Assembly (NCBI RefSeq): GCF_019599405.1
Contig: NZ_RKLQ01000002.1
Location: 682,001 to 746,000 of the forward strand
Origin: Haloarcula salinisoli
GTDB lineage: Archaea; Halobacteriota; Halobacteria; Halobacteriales; Haloarculaceae
DNA: 64,000 nt
Direction: 5' to 3'
Position numbers and translations under genes: made by a program. Under the pieces are notes generated by a model. It did not search any database. It was not told the origin of the DNA and was given only the letters and a program-made list of their open reading frames with translations. This document shows positions 43,520 through 51,647 of the stretch, one piece after another (position 1 is the stretch's first letter; each line of letters opens with the position of its first letter).

Positions 43520-44803
43520 ATGGAACAGGATTCCAGCAACTACCAAGCATCGTATCGCCGACTCGCCACACTGGCGGTCGTCCTGAGTCTCGCTCTGGTG
43601 CCGTTGAGCGGACTCGGCGCCGCACAGCAGGCCGGCAACCAGACCGCGGCGGGCAACCAGTCCTTCGTCGCCATCCAGGGCGACGAATGTACCCCGATAT
43701 CCTCGTTCTCGGACAACCAGTCCGCAGTCGAGTACTACGACTACCGGCTTCCGGCGGAGTTCTCGGGTAATCCCTACGCCAACGCGACGGGGAGCGCCTT
43801 CGGGTCCGAGGGAACGATAGACCTCCAGGAGCCGAACGGAAGCGTCGTCTTCCTGTACACCGACACCACGGACGACAGCACCTACCTCGTCTTCGTCAAC
43901 GGCCAGGAGGCCAACAACGAATCGACGGGCGGCGCGGCCACCTTCGAGATTACCGGCCTCCCCGAGGACGGGAACTGGACGGTCCGTGACGACGACTACA
44001 ACGACACCACGAGCGTCGACAACTGGAACGTCACCGACACGACGACGACTGTCGACTGGATCTGGTCCGACGCGGCCACCGACGGCGGTGTCTACTCCGA
44101 CATCGACAACGACACCAACGTCACTGTCGAGCCGGCGTTCAACGAGGACGCCGAGCTGTTCGGCCAGAACGGCAACGGCACCGTCGACTCGTGGCAGGTC
44201 CTCTCGAACGAGAGCGACAACGTCAGCCGGACCGACCTGGAGCTCAACGAGTCGCTCCAGATTGCGGGTGGCACCTGTGAGGACCCCGCTGACGGCGCCA
44301 CTGACGACACTGACACGAACGAGACCGCGTCGGTCACCTTCGACGACCAGGAGACCGACGGCACGAGCGTCACAGTCCAGAACGTGACGGTGCCCGAGGA
44401 CGGCTACGTCGCCATCCACAACGACAGCCTGCTCGACGGTGACGCCGTCGGCAGCGTCGTCGGGGTCTCCGAGTATCTCGAAGCCGGCAGCTACGACAAC
44501 CTCACCGTCGAACTGTTCGACGTGCCGGGTACCGACTTCAACGAGTCGGAGCTGACCGAGAACGAGACGCTCATCGCGATGCCACACGAGGAGACGAGTG
44601 GCAACGAGACCTACGACTTCATCAGCAGTAACGGCACCGAGGACGGACCCTTCACCGACGACGGGGAAGCGGTGACCGACGACGCTAACGTCACGGTGGT
44701 CAACGAGACGGAGGACACCAACGAGACGGAGACGCCGGAAGACAACGAGACGGAGACACCGGCGGAGGACGACGAGGGTCCGGTTATTCCGTTCCCGACC
44801 TAG
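43520..44803 (+). CDS. Secreted glycoprotein with DUF7282 domain
   Basis: A 427-residue secreted protein. A signal peptide follows the basic start (YRRLATLAVVLSLALVPLSGLGAA, about 14-37). A first beta-rich domain (about 40-250) ends with CEDP; residues 280-400 match the haloarchaeal DUF7282 pattern: VTFDDQETDGTSVTVQNV (core DDQETDGTSVTV), GYVAIHNDSLLDGD, SVVGVSEYLEAGSYDN, TLIAMPHEETSGNETYDF. Over twenty Asn-x-Ser/Thr sequons make it a likely heavily N-glycosylated surface protein. The end is a Thr/Glu/Asn-rich stretch (ETETPEDNETETP) and IPFPT, with no membrane anchor. I use the ATG at 43520; a TTG/GTG start at 43499 is less likely. A hairpin-T6 terminator follows. Confidence 0.78.
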   Translation: MEQDSSNYQASYRRLATLAVVLSLALVPLSGLGAAQQAGNQTAAGNQSFVAIQGDECTPISSFSDNQSAVEYYDYRLPAEFSGNPYANATGSAFGSEGTIDLQEPNGSVVFLYTDTTDDSTYLVFVNGQEANNESTGGAATFEITGLPEDGNWTVRDDDYNDTTSVDNWNVTDTTTTVDWIWSDAATDGGVYSDIDNDTNVTVEPAFNEDAELFGQNGNGTVDSWQVLSNESDNVSRTDLELNESLQIAGGTCEDPADGATDDTDTNETASVTFDDQETDGTSVTVQNVTVPEDGYVAIHNDSLLDGDAVGSVVGVSEYLEAGSYDNLTVELFDVPGTDFNESELTENETLIAMPHEETSGNETYDFISSNGTEDGPFTDDGEAVTDDANVTVVNETEDTNETETPEDNETETPAEDDEGPVIPFPT

Positions 44804-44807
44804 TAAC

Positions 44808-44833
44808 GACCGAGCGCTCTCGGTCACTTTTTT
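44808..44833 (+). terminator. Hairpin and T6 terminator
   Basis: GACCGAG (44808-44814), loop CGCT, CTCGGTC (44819-44825), then ACTTTTTT ending at 44833. The seven-bp stem and T tract directly follow the DUF7282 gene stop. Confidence 0.7.
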
Positions 44834-44887
44834 CTCGTGTCGGTCGACCGGCACGGCTCTGAACAGGCGAGACGGACCGTCAACACT

Positions 44888-44893
44888 CTTAAC
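44888..44893 (+). promoter_or_regulatory. Box A upstream of the short ORF and ilvE
   Basis: CTTAAC is about 27 bases before the ATG at 44916 and about 92 before the ilvE ATG. Its position implies that transcripts begin at the short ORF, not at ilvE. Confidence 0.4.
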
Positions 44894-44915
44894 CGAGGAC
44901 TTCAATGGAGTAGGT

Positions 44916-44984
44916 ATGACACACGACGAGCCGTTCGCTGCTACCGAAGCGAGTCGCCGAGCGACGTGGGGGCCAACAGCATGA
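44916..44984 (+). CDS. Short ORF overlapping the ilvE start codon
   Basis: A 22-codon frame (MTHDEPFAATEASRR then ATWGPTA) whose TGA (44982-44984) overlaps the ilvE ATG at 44981 as ATGA. A box A lies about 27 bases before its ATG, so it could be the first cistron of a leaderless mRNA. It has no Leu, Ile or Val, so it does not look like a classical branched-chain attenuator. It could couple translation to ilvE or be chance. Confidence 0.4.
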   Translation: MTHDEPFAATEASRRATWGPTA

Positions 44985-45913
44985 GCGGTCGCCCGGAGAT
45001 GTTCGAGGGCGTCGACGAAATCTGGCTCGACGGGGAGTTCGTCGACTTCGAGGACGCACAGATCCACGTCCTCACCCACGCGCTGCACTACGGCACCGGC
45101 GTCTTCGAGGGCGTGCGCTGCTACGAGACCGAGGAGGGCCCCGCTATTTTCCGGTGGGAAGAGCATCTGGACCGCTTCTACGACTCCGGCAGGGTGTACG
45201 ACATCGACATTCCCTTCGAGAAATCGGAGCTCACCGAGGCCACCGAGGAGCTCATCCGCCGCGAGGAGCTGGACTCCTGTTACATCCGTCCCATCGCCTT
45301 CTACGGCTACGGGCCGCTGGGCCTGAACCCCGGCAACTCCCCGGTGCAGGTCGCACTGGCGGTGTGGCCCTGGGGCGCCTATCTGGGCGACGAAGCGCTC
45401 GAAGAGGGCGTCGACGTGGCCGTCTCCTCCTGGCGCAAGTACGCCTCCAGCCAGATTCCGACCAACGCCAAGACCACGGGCACCTACGTCAACAGCGTGC
45501 TCGCCTCCCAGGAGGCCAAAGCCAACGGCTACGCGGAGGCCATCGTCCTCAACAAGGAGGGCAACGTCGCCGAGGGCCCCGGCGAGAACATCTTCCTCGT
45601 GCGCGACGGCGAGATATACACCACCGGCCTCGCCGAGTCCATCCTCGACGGTATCACCCGCCAGACGGCCATCGAACTGGCCGAGGACATGGGCTATGTG
45701 GTCCACGACGACGCGACCATCTCGCGGGGCGAGCTGTACACCGCCGACGAGCTGTTCTTTACTGGGACCGCGGCGGAGGTCACCCCTATCCGCAGCGTCG
45801 ACGACAACCAGATCGGCTCGGGGACGAAGGGGCCGGTCACCGACGATATCCAGACGGCCTTCTTCGACCTGGTGGAGTCGGGCGACCGCGAGGAGTGGTT
45901 CCGCTACCTCTAG
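44981..45913 (+). CDS. ilvE: Branched-chain amino acid aminotransferase
   Basis: A 310-residue class IV PLP aminotransferase that makes or degrades leucine, isoleucine and valine. Visible marks: IHVLTHALHYGTGVFEGVR (core ALHYGTGVFEG), the Schiff-base lysine in NAKTTGTYVNSVLA, EAIVLNKEGNVAEGPGENIF, and FFTGTAAEVTPI. YGTGVFEGVR and the C-terminal GTAAEVTPI are the usual IlvE signatures rather than D-amino-acid aminotransferase. The start ATG at 44981 is the first codon giving the family N-terminus. It ends four bases into the convergent DUF502 gene, so the two 3' ends overlap. Confidence 0.93.
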   Translation: MSGRPEMFEGVDEIWLDGEFVDFEDAQIHVLTHALHYGTGVFEGVRCYETEEGPAIFRWEEHLDRFYDSGRVYDIDIPFEKSELTEATEELIRREELDSCYIRPIAFYGYGPLGLNPGNSPVQVALAVWPWGAYLGDEALEEGVDVAVSSWRKYASSQIPTNAKTTGTYVNSVLASQEAKANGYAEAIVLNKEGNVAEGPGENIFLVRDGEIYTTGLAESILDGITRQTAIELAEDMGYVVHDDATISRGELYTADELFFTGTAAEVTPIRSVDDNQIGSGTKGPVTDDIQTAFFDLVESGDREEWFRYL

Positions 45914-46566
45914 TCTTCGTCGCTCGGAATCGGCATCGTCTGTTTCCGGTCGTTCGTGTCGCCGAAGCCGGCCGAGAGGATACGCGTCAGCGCGTCCTCG
46001 ACGCGCTCGTCGGTCTCCTCGTACACGTCGGATTCGACCTCGATGACGTAGCCGGTGGTGATGTTCGGCGCGGTCGGCAAGAAGAGCACGTCGCGGCCGT
46101 CGTCGGTCGTCTTTCCGGTCTTGAACGCCGTCATCCGCATCCCGTCCCACACTTCGAGTTTGACCGGCGCCTGTAGTTCGTCGGTCCCCCCGACGGCCGT
46201 CTCGACCGCCATCTTCGAGGCGTTGTACACCACGCGCAACCCCGGAACGTAGTTCATCGTGTCGTCGAGCGTCTGTTCCACGAAGTCGCCGAAGGCCGTC
46301 CGCATCAGATAGCCCACGGAGAAGACGATGAGGACGAAGAGTACCATCGCCACCGACACGCGGACGAACTCGACGGCGGTCGGCGTAACGGCGTTGGCGG
46401 GGGCCCCCAGTGCGAGCAGGAGATTCCTGTCGACGGAGGGGAGAAACACGGACGCACCGGCGAGGATGCTGTAGAGATAGACGATGACGTACGTCGTGAC
46501 GAGTATCGGCAACAGGATGATGAGACCGCTGGCGAAGTCCCGCTTCCACGACGAACCTGAGGCCAT
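45910..46566 (-). CDS. DUF502 membrane protein
   Basis: A 218-residue membrane protein with two spans (about 12-35, ASGLIILLPILVTTYVIVYLYS, split as GLIILLPILVTTYV; and 68-88, VSVAMVLFVLIVFSVGYL) followed by a soluble domain typical of DUF502: NYVPGLRVVYNASKMAVE, VKLEVWDGMRMTAFKTG, VLFLPTAPNITTGYV. The GMRMTAFKTG and PTAPNITTG motifs are the family core. DUF502 proteins occur in bacteria, plants and archaea without firm function. The tail is charged and acidic. Its last codons overlap ilvE on the other strand. Confidence 0.85.
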   Translation of the reverse strand: MASGSSWKRDFASGLIILLPILVTTYVIVYLYSILAGASVFLPSVDRNLLLALGAPANAVTPTAVEFVRVSVAMVLFVLIVFSVGYLMRTAFGDFVEQTLDDTMNYVPGLRVVYNASKMAVETAVGGTDELQAPVKLEVWDGMRMTAFKTGKTTDDGRDVLFLPTAPNITTGYVIEVESDVYEETDERVEDALTRILSAGFGDTNDRKQTMPIPSDED

Positions 46567-46713
46567 ATCCTCACCTGAGCGTGACGGATTATCAGCCCTT
46601 TCCTTTTCCTATAGAACGTGTGAGGCGACCTAGTGTCAACGAGTGTTGCAGTTCGGACGGTGTCACCGACCGAAGCCACATCGGTTAAGAGGTGGCCACG
46701 TGACGGCGCGCAC

Positions 46714-47259
46714 ATGGAGCTAGTCGGGGTCGTCGTGACCGCTGTCTGGGCGATGTTGCCCGCGTACGTGCCCAACAACGTCGCCGTGCTGGCAGGCGGC
46801 GGCAAACCGATAGATGGCGGGCAGAAACTGGGTGACCGCCGCATCCTCGGCGACGGGAAGACCCACCGTGGCACCGTCTTCGGGACGGCGGCCGGAGTCG
46901 CCCTCGCACTGTTGCTGTCGGAGATTGCACCGACGACGAGCGACCTTCTGGGTATCCAGTTGCCGACCTTCCCCATCCTCGCCGGGCTCGGACTGGCCTT
47001 CGGGGCGATGCTGGGCGATATCGGGGCCTCGTTCCTCAAGCGCCGGACCGGCCGGGAACGGGGCGCCGCCTTCCCCGGGCTGGACCAGCTGGATTTCGTC
47101 GTCGGGGCGCTGGCCTCTGTCTGGGTGCTGGCGCCGGGGTGGACCGAAGGGGTGTTCACGCCGCCGGTGTTGCTCGCCGTGCTCGTGCTCACGCCACTGT
47201 TGCACGTCGTGACGAACGTCGGCGCCTACGCGCTCGGGCTGAAAGACGAGCCGTGGTGA
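46714..47259 (+). CDS. carS: CDP-archaeol synthase
   Basis: A 181-residue integral membrane enzyme that transfers CTP's cytidylyl group to 2,3-di-geranylgeranylglyceryl phosphate, giving the activated lipid for all archaeal polar head groups. Marks: [37 protein letters not shown] (core GDGKTHRG) and [20 protein letters not shown] (core [12 protein letters not shown]) with the conserved aspartates. About five spans. Length is normal for CarS. A GGTTAAGA box is about 27 bases before the ATG. It does not sit beside asd (11550), although both feed the same lipids. Confidence 0.92.
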   Translation: MELVGVVVTAVWAMLPAYVPNNVAVLAGGGKPIDGGQKLGDRRILGDGKTHRGTVFGTAAGVALALLLSEIAPTTSDLLGIQLPTFPILAGLGLAFGAMLGDIGASFLKRRTGRERGAAFPGLDQLDFVVGALASVWVLAPGWTEGVFTPPVLLAVLVLTPLLHVVTNVGAYALGLKDEPW

Positions 47260-47377
47260 GGAGTACAGGCTCTCGCTGCGGTCGGTTCCGGTTTCGAGAG
47301 CAGTACTGACTGCTGAGCGACACAACGCTCTTGCGGGAAGTGATGTGCTTTTCACAGCGGCCGCGTGAAGGTGGGGT

Positions 47378-48517
47378 ATGAGTACTTCGACGCTGCGACT
47401 TGCGACACGCGGCTCCGACCTCGCCCTTCGGCAGGCCGCCACGGTTCGGGACTCGCTCGCGAGCCGACGGCTCACAGTCGAACTGAGCGAGGTCGAGACG
47501 ACGGGGGACCAGCTCACCGACGAGCTCATCCACCGGCTGGGCAAGACCGGCGCCTTCGTCCACAGCCTGGACGAGAAGGTGCTTGCCGGCGAGCTCGACG
47601 CCGCCGTCCACTCGATGAAAGATATGCCGACCGAACGGCCCGACGAACTGGTCGTCGCCGGCGTGCCCGAACGCGGGGCCGCCGAGGACGTGCTGGTGAC
47701 GCCCGAGGGTATCGACCTCGAGGACCTGCCCGAGGGGAGCGTCGTCGGCACGTCGAGCCTGCGCCGGAAGGCCCAGCTGCTCGCAGAACGCCCAGACCTC
47801 GTCGTCGAGCCCCTTCGCGGGAACGTCGACACCCGCATCGAGAAGCTGCTGGCGCCGTCGCTCCAGGCAGAACATCAGGAGCGCCACGAGGCCGAAGAGG
47901 AACGGAAGGGCGAAGCAGGTGACCCCGACAGCGACTACGAACACCCCTACGAGCAGGACGTCGAGGCGTGGTTCAACGGACTGGCGGAGCTGGAACGCCG
48001 CGCGCTCGAACGCGAGCCCGACACCGAGTACGACGCTATCGTGCTGGCGAAAGCCGGGCTGGACCGCGCCGGGCTGACCCACCACGTCGGGACCACGACG
48101 CTCGACCCCGAGCAGTTCGTCCCGGCGCCGGGCCAGGGCGCGCTGGCGGTGACTGCCGTCGACGGCGACCTCGCGGCGGATATCAACGACCGAATCGACG
48201 ACACCCAGACCCGCGTCGAGACGACCGTCGAGCGGACGATTCTGGCCGAACTCGGCGGCGGCTGTGTCGCGCCTATCGGTATCCACGCCCGGCTCGCCGG
48301 GGGCGTCGTTCGAACCGTCGTGCGGGTGCTCTCCCAGGATGGCACGGAGAACATCCAGGTCAGCCGTGACCTCCCCGTCGAACGCCACATCGACGCGGCC
48401 CAGGACCTCGCTGCGGAGCTCGCCGACAGGGGGGCGGACGACCTCATCCAGGCCGCGCGCCGGGATAGCGAGGGGGCCGACGACGACGCCGCGACTGCCC
48501 GGGAGGAAGACGAATGA
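47378..48517 (+). CDS. hemC: Porphobilinogen deaminase (hydroxymethylbilane synthase)
   Basis: A 379-residue enzyme that joins four porphobilinogens into hydroxymethylbilane. RLATRGSDLALRQA, VHSLDEKVLAGELDAAVHSMKDMPT, VGTSSLRRKAQLL, LRGNVDTRIEKL and the dipyrromethane-attaching Cys296 in LGGGCVAPIG are all present. Between RIEKLL and YDAIVLAKAG there is an extra acidic segment of about 55 residues (core QAEHQERHEAEEERKGEAG) absent from bacterial HemC. The acidic tail (ADDDAATAREEDE) also extends it. The stop overlaps the cobA start (ATGA), making the three-gene tetrapyrrole unit hemC-cobA-hemD. Confidence 0.95.
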   Translation: MSTSTLRLATRGSDLALRQAATVRDSLASRRLTVELSEVETTGDQLTDELIHRLGKTGAFVHSLDEKVLAGELDAAVHSMKDMPTERPDELVVAGVPERGAAEDVLVTPEGIDLEDLPEGSVVGTSSLRRKAQLLAERPDLVVEPLRGNVDTRIEKLLAPSLQAEHQERHEAEEERKGEAGDPDSDYEHPYEQDVEAWFNGLAELERRALEREPDTEYDAIVLAKAGLDRAGLTHHVGTTTLDPEQFVPAPGQGALAVTAVDGDLAADINDRIDDTQTRVETTVERTILAELGGGCVAPIGIHARLAGGVVRTVVRVLSQDGTENIQVSRDLPVERHIDAAQDLAAELADRGADDLIQAARRDSEGADDDAATAREEDE

Positions 48518-49299
48518 GCGACGGTTCTCACGAAGGTAAAAGTGAGTCGGCGGTCGGGAAGGTGTATCTCGTCGGCTCCGGCCCGGGCGACCCCGACCTG
48601 CTGACGGTGAAGGCAAAGCGCCTGCTGGAGGAGGCCGACGTAGTGCTCCACGACAAGCTTCCGGGTCCCGAAATCCTGGAGATGATTCCCGAGGAGAAGC
48701 GCGAAGACGTGGGCAAGCGTGCCGGCGGCGAGTGGACGCCCCAGGAGTACACGAACACCCGACTCGTCGAGACCGCCCAGCAGGGCAACGTCGTCGTGCG
48801 GCTCAAGGGCGGCGACCCGACGGTCTTCGGCCGGGGCGGCGAGGAGATGGTTCATCTGGCGGCAAACGACATCCCGTTCGAAATCGTCCCCGGCATCACC
48901 AGCGCCATCGCCGGGCCGGAGGCGGCGGGCATCCCCGTCACCCACCGTGACTACGTCTCTTCCGTCTCCTTTGTCACGGGCCACGAGGACCCGACGAAAG
49001 ACGAGTCGGCGGTCGACTGGGAAGCACTGGCCAACACCGGCGGGACCATCGTCGTCCTGATGGGCGTCGGCAAGCTGCCCGGCTACACCGACGAACTCCT
49101 GAAGTACGGCATGGACCCCGACACCCCTGTGGCGCTCATCGAGCGGGCGACCTGGCCCGACCAGCGCGTCGCCACGGGCACCCTCGATACCATCGTCGAC
49201 GTGCGCGACAGCGAGGGTATCGAACCGCCCGCCATCACCGTCATCGGCGAGGTCGCCGGCGAACGAGAGCGGGTCGTCGAGTTCCTGGAGGGGGTCTGA
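48514..49299 (+). CDS. cobA: Uroporphyrinogen-III C-methyltransferase
   Basis: A 261-residue SAM-dependent enzyme that methylates uroporphyrinogen III at C2 and C7 to give precorrin-2, the branch to siroheme and cobalamin. YLVGSGPGDPDLLTVKA (core GSGPGDPDLLT), VVRLKGGDPTVFGRGGEE and VPGITSAIAGPEAAGIPVTHR (core GITSAIAGPEAAGIP) are canonical. Length is standard for a stand-alone SUMT. It overlaps hemC by four bases and hemD by one. No siroheme oxidase or ferrochelatase gene lies directly beside it. Confidence 0.94.
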   Translation: MSDGSHEGKSESAVGKVYLVGSGPGDPDLLTVKAKRLLEEADVVLHDKLPGPEILEMIPEEKREDVGKRAGGEWTPQEYTNTRLVETAQQGNVVVRLKGGDPTVFGRGGEEMVHLAANDIPFEIVPGITSAIAGPEAAGIPVTHRDYVSSVSFVTGHEDPTKDESAVDWEALANTGGTIVVLMGVGKLPGYTDELLKYGMDPDTPVALIERATWPDQRVATGTLDTIVDVRDSEGIEPPAITVIGEVAGERERVVEFLEGV

Positions 49300-50051
49300 T
49301 GCGGGAGGCGCCACGGCTTCGGGTCGCGGCGTTCCGGCCCGACGACGAGCGCCTCGCCGACGCCGTCGAACTGCTGGAGTCGCTCGGGGCCGACCCCGTG
49401 CCGGACCCGATGCTCGCCGTCGAACCCACCGACGCGGCCCCTCGTGAGGACTGTGACTACGTCGTCCTGACCAGCAAGACCGGCGTGGAACTGGCCGCCG
49501 AGGCCGGCTGGAACCCCGAGAAGGCGACCGTCTGTGCTATCGGCGACTCGACCGCCGCGGCGCTGCGCGAGGCTGGCTACGCCGTCGACGTGGTGCCCGA
49601 AGAGTTCTCCTCGACCGGGCTGGTCGAGCGGCTCGCGGCGGAGGTGGCCGGCGCTCGCGTCGAGGTCGCCCGCTCGGACCACGGGTCGGCCGTGCTCACT
49701 GACGGGCTCGAGGACGCCGGCGCGTACGTCCACGAGACAGTTCTCTACCGACTCGTCCGGCCACCCGAGTCCGGCGAGTCGGCCGAACTCGCCGCCGCTG
49801 GCGACCTCGACGCAGCGCTCTTTACCTCGTCGCTCACCGTCGAGCACTTCCTCGATGCGGCCGCGGAACGCGGTATCCGTGATGCTGCCCTCGAAGGCCT
49901 CTCGGACGCGACGGTCGGGACTATCGGAAATCCCACGAAGGAAACAGCCGAAGCAACAGGCATTCGTGTCGATATCGTCCCGGAACGGGCCGACTTCGAG
50001 ACGCTGGCCTGCGAGGTCGTCGAGGCGGCCGCCCCGACCCACCACGAGTAG
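49299..50051 (+). CDS. hemD: Uroporphyrinogen-III synthase
   Basis: A 250-residue enzyme that closes and inverts ring D of hydroxymethylbilane. HemD sequences are poorly conserved; the assignment rests on position after hemC-cobA plus family features: DDERLADAVELLESLGADPVPDPML (core AVELLESLGADPVP), YVVLTSKTGVEL, AIGDSTAAALREAGY, STGLVERLAAE, ALFTSSLTVEHFLDAA and TVGTIGNPTKETAEATG (core GTIGNPTKETAEA). The start ATG overlaps the cobA TGA (TGATG). It is the last gene of the unit and is convergent with the PspA-like gene (11-base gap). Confidence 0.9.
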   Translation: MREAPRLRVAAFRPDDERLADAVELLESLGADPVPDPMLAVEPTDAAPREDCDYVVLTSKTGVELAAEAGWNPEKATVCAIGDSTAAALREAGYAVDVVPEEFSSTGLVERLAAEVAGARVEVARSDHGSAVLTDGLEDAGAYVHETVLYRLVRPPESGESAELAAAGDLDAALFTSSLTVEHFLDAAAERGIRDAALEGLSDATVGTIGNPTKETAEATGIRVDIVPERADFETLACEVVEAAAPTHHE

Positions 50052-50062
50052 CCCGGACTGTA

Positions 50063-50788
50063 TCAGTCGGCCGGCTCGGTCGCGCGTTCCTCGCCCGCCA
50101 GCTCCGTCCGGAGGGTGTCGAGTTCGTTCTCGACGGACCGCTCCGTCGAGAGGCGGTCCAGCTCCCGGTCGATGTCGTCGCCCTCTTCGAGGACGTTCTC
50201 CAGCTGGCCCGTCTCCGCCAGCTCTTCGAGTGCCGCCGCGCGTGCCTCCATCCGCTCCGTGCGCTCGGTGGCCCGCTCCATCGTCCGGCCCACGTCGTCC
50301 AACGTCGTGCCGACGCCGGTGAAGGCCTCGGAGACGCGGGCCGACGCCTCGGCGGCCTCGTACCGGGCCTTGACGGTCTCCTTGCGCGTGCGGAACTGCT
50401 CTATCTGGCTCGATAGCTCGGCCCGCTTGCCGACCAGCTGGTCCTGGGTCGCCTGCAAGTTCGATATCTGCTCGCTGAGCTCGGTTATCTGGGAGACGTG
50501 GGCCTGTTTCTTCTCTACGGCGCGCCTGGCGAGGTCCTCGCGGTCCTGGCGCATGGCCGCTCTGGCCTGCCCGTCGTACGTCTCGACGTTCTCCCGGAGG
50601 CGTCGGCGATGTATCTCCAGTCGTTTCTTCTGGGTCGTCACGTCGGCGACGGCCCGCGTGACGTTCTGTAGTTCGTCGCGCAACTGCTCGTAGGAGTAGT
50701 CGAGCTCGCTCGCGGGGTCCGACGTCCGGTTTATCAGTGCCGAGAGCTTCGAGCGGATGGTGAAGGCGAGCCGACCGAGCAGGCTCAT
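50063..50788 (-). CDS. PspA/IM30-family coiled-coil protein
   Basis: A 241-residue, almost wholly helical protein of the PspA/IM30/Vipp1 group, membrane-associated scaffolds that protect or repair membranes. The amphipathic start (MSLLGRLAFTIRSKLSALIN), then ASELDYSYEQLRDELQNVTRAVADV (core YEQLRDELQNV) and a long run of heptads with Glu/Arg (VEKKQAHVSQITELSEQIS, core HVSQITELSEQIS) are the family pattern. A longer frame to 50839 exists, but MSLLGRL at 50788 gives the usual N-terminus. No pspF or pspBC partner is seen. It is convergent with hemD. Confidence 0.85.
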   Translation of the reverse strand: MSLLGRLAFTIRSKLSALINRTSDPASELDYSYEQLRDELQNVTRAVADVTTQKKRLEIHRRRLRENVETYDGQARAAMRQDREDLARRAVEKKQAHVSQITELSEQISNLQATQDQLVGKRAELSSQIEQFRTRKETVKARYEAAEASARVSEAFTGVGTTLDDVGRTMERATERTERMEARAAALEELAETGQLENVLEEGDDIDRELDRLSTERSVENELDTLRTELAGEERATEPAD

Positions 50789-51018
50789 CGACCCACCTCG
50801 ACGGACCGGCTGGAGAACGCGGGGCGGCGATTCATACACTGGTGTAGGGATGGAAACAGGATAACCCCATCGGGAAATATACGGCTACCGACGGAACCAC
50901 TCTTGACCGCCTATACGGGCTTGTATCGGTGTTTGTGCCAGACGATGGTGTGCTATCCACCAGTTAATTATCAATCTCAGTTTATTGATATGGCGGCCGG
51001 TAGAACAGTCGTACATCG
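50789..51018. promoter_or_regulatory. Intergenic region with the promoter of the 51.0 kb genes
   Basis: This stretch contains the upstream region of the PspA-like gene and, further on, AT-rich DNA with a small palindrome TATCAAT...ATTGATA (50970-50991). TTTATTGA (50981-50988) is 33 bases before the ATG at 51019 and may be its box A. No gene is seen in it. Confidence 0.4.
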
Positions 51019-51117
51019 ATGGAGCGACTTCGCTCGGCTGTCGACGTCGTATCGGCCTCGGTGCCAGATGAGGGGACGTGGTCGGCAATCGACGACGAGA
51101 CGGGGCCACGGAACTGA
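51019..51117 (+). CDS. Short ORF overlapping the next start codon
   Basis: A 32-codon frame (MERLRSAVDVVSASVPDE, then GTWSAIDDETGPRN) ending in TGA (51115-51117), whose last base begins the next ATG (TGATG). A TTTATTGA box about 33 bases upstream would start transcription at this frame. The composition is typical of the genome's proteins (acidic, Val/Ser/Asp). It may be a genuine small protein translated with the secreted-protein gene. Confidence 0.45.
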   Translation: MERLRSAVDVVSASVPDEGTWSAIDDETGPRN

Positions 51118-51647
51118 TGCTCGACGACTGGCCAGTCGTCGGGCTGCTGGCGGCGGTCGGCGTCCTTTTGCTGGTCACGGCCGGGGTGGTGCTGACTGGC
51201 GTCTTCGGCTTTTTTGGGTCCGGTGGGGTGGGCGTCGGAACCGACTCGCCGGCTATGCCGACCCCCAGCGCTACGCCGGGAGCGGAGACGCCAGCGCCCC
51301 CTCGCCAGCCGTTCACGCTCGAAACCCGTGCGGTCGAGGAGTGTGGGATGCTGTGTCGCAATGTGACCTCGGCGGTGACCAACGAGCAGCCGACGGTCGC
51401 ACGCGACGTGACCGTCCGCACCCGGCTCTACGCTGGCAACGACACCGACGGCGAAGTCCGCTGGGAGGGAACCGAGCGAGTGGCTCGACTCGGCCCCGGT
51501 GAGACCTATCAGACGACACAGCGGGTCGAACTCCCTCTCGAAGCCGCCCTCGCAATCCGTGAGGCAGACGGCTGGGTGACGATACGCACGACGGTCGAGA
51601 CCGCCGAGCAGTCGGTCACCGTCACCGACCGCCGCGAAGTCGGTTGA
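51117..51647 (+). CDS. Membrane-anchored exported protein
   Basis: A 176-residue protein starting MLDDWPVVGLLAAVGVLLL. One hydrophobic segment (about 6-32) anchors or exports it; a Gly/Pro/Thr/Ala-rich linker (SPAMPTPSATPGAETPAPP, 44-62) follows; the C-terminal 110 residues are beta-rich (FTLETRAVEECGMLCRN, VARDVTVRTRLYAGN, AIREADGWVTIRTTVE). VEECGMLC has two cysteines four apart. It resembles small CARDB/FxLYD-like modules but I cannot place it firmly. The last codons lie in the 33-bp tandem repeat. Overlap with the short ORF at 51019 suggests coupled translation. Confidence 0.65.
   Translation: MLDDWPVVGLLAAVGVLLLVTAGVVLTGVFGFFGSGGVGVGTDSPAMPTPSATPGAETPAPPRQPFTLETRAVEECGMLCRNVTSAVTNEQPTVARDVTVRTRLYAGNDTDGEVRWEGTERVARLGPGETYQTTQRVELPLEAALAIREADGWVTIRTTVETAEQSVTVTDRREVG

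Noticed and set aside
44916-44984. Short ORF before ilvE as a frameshifted N-terminus of ilvE
   Set aside because: It is not in the ilvE frame (65 bases apart) and IlvE already starts with its full normal N-terminus.
43271-46549. Uninterrupted 1092-codon frame on the minus strand
   Set aside because: It runs antisense through the DUF7282 glycoprotein and ilvE, both recognisable. Long antisense frames are common in high-GC DNA; composition (Arg/Val/Gly without domains) is that of a shadow.
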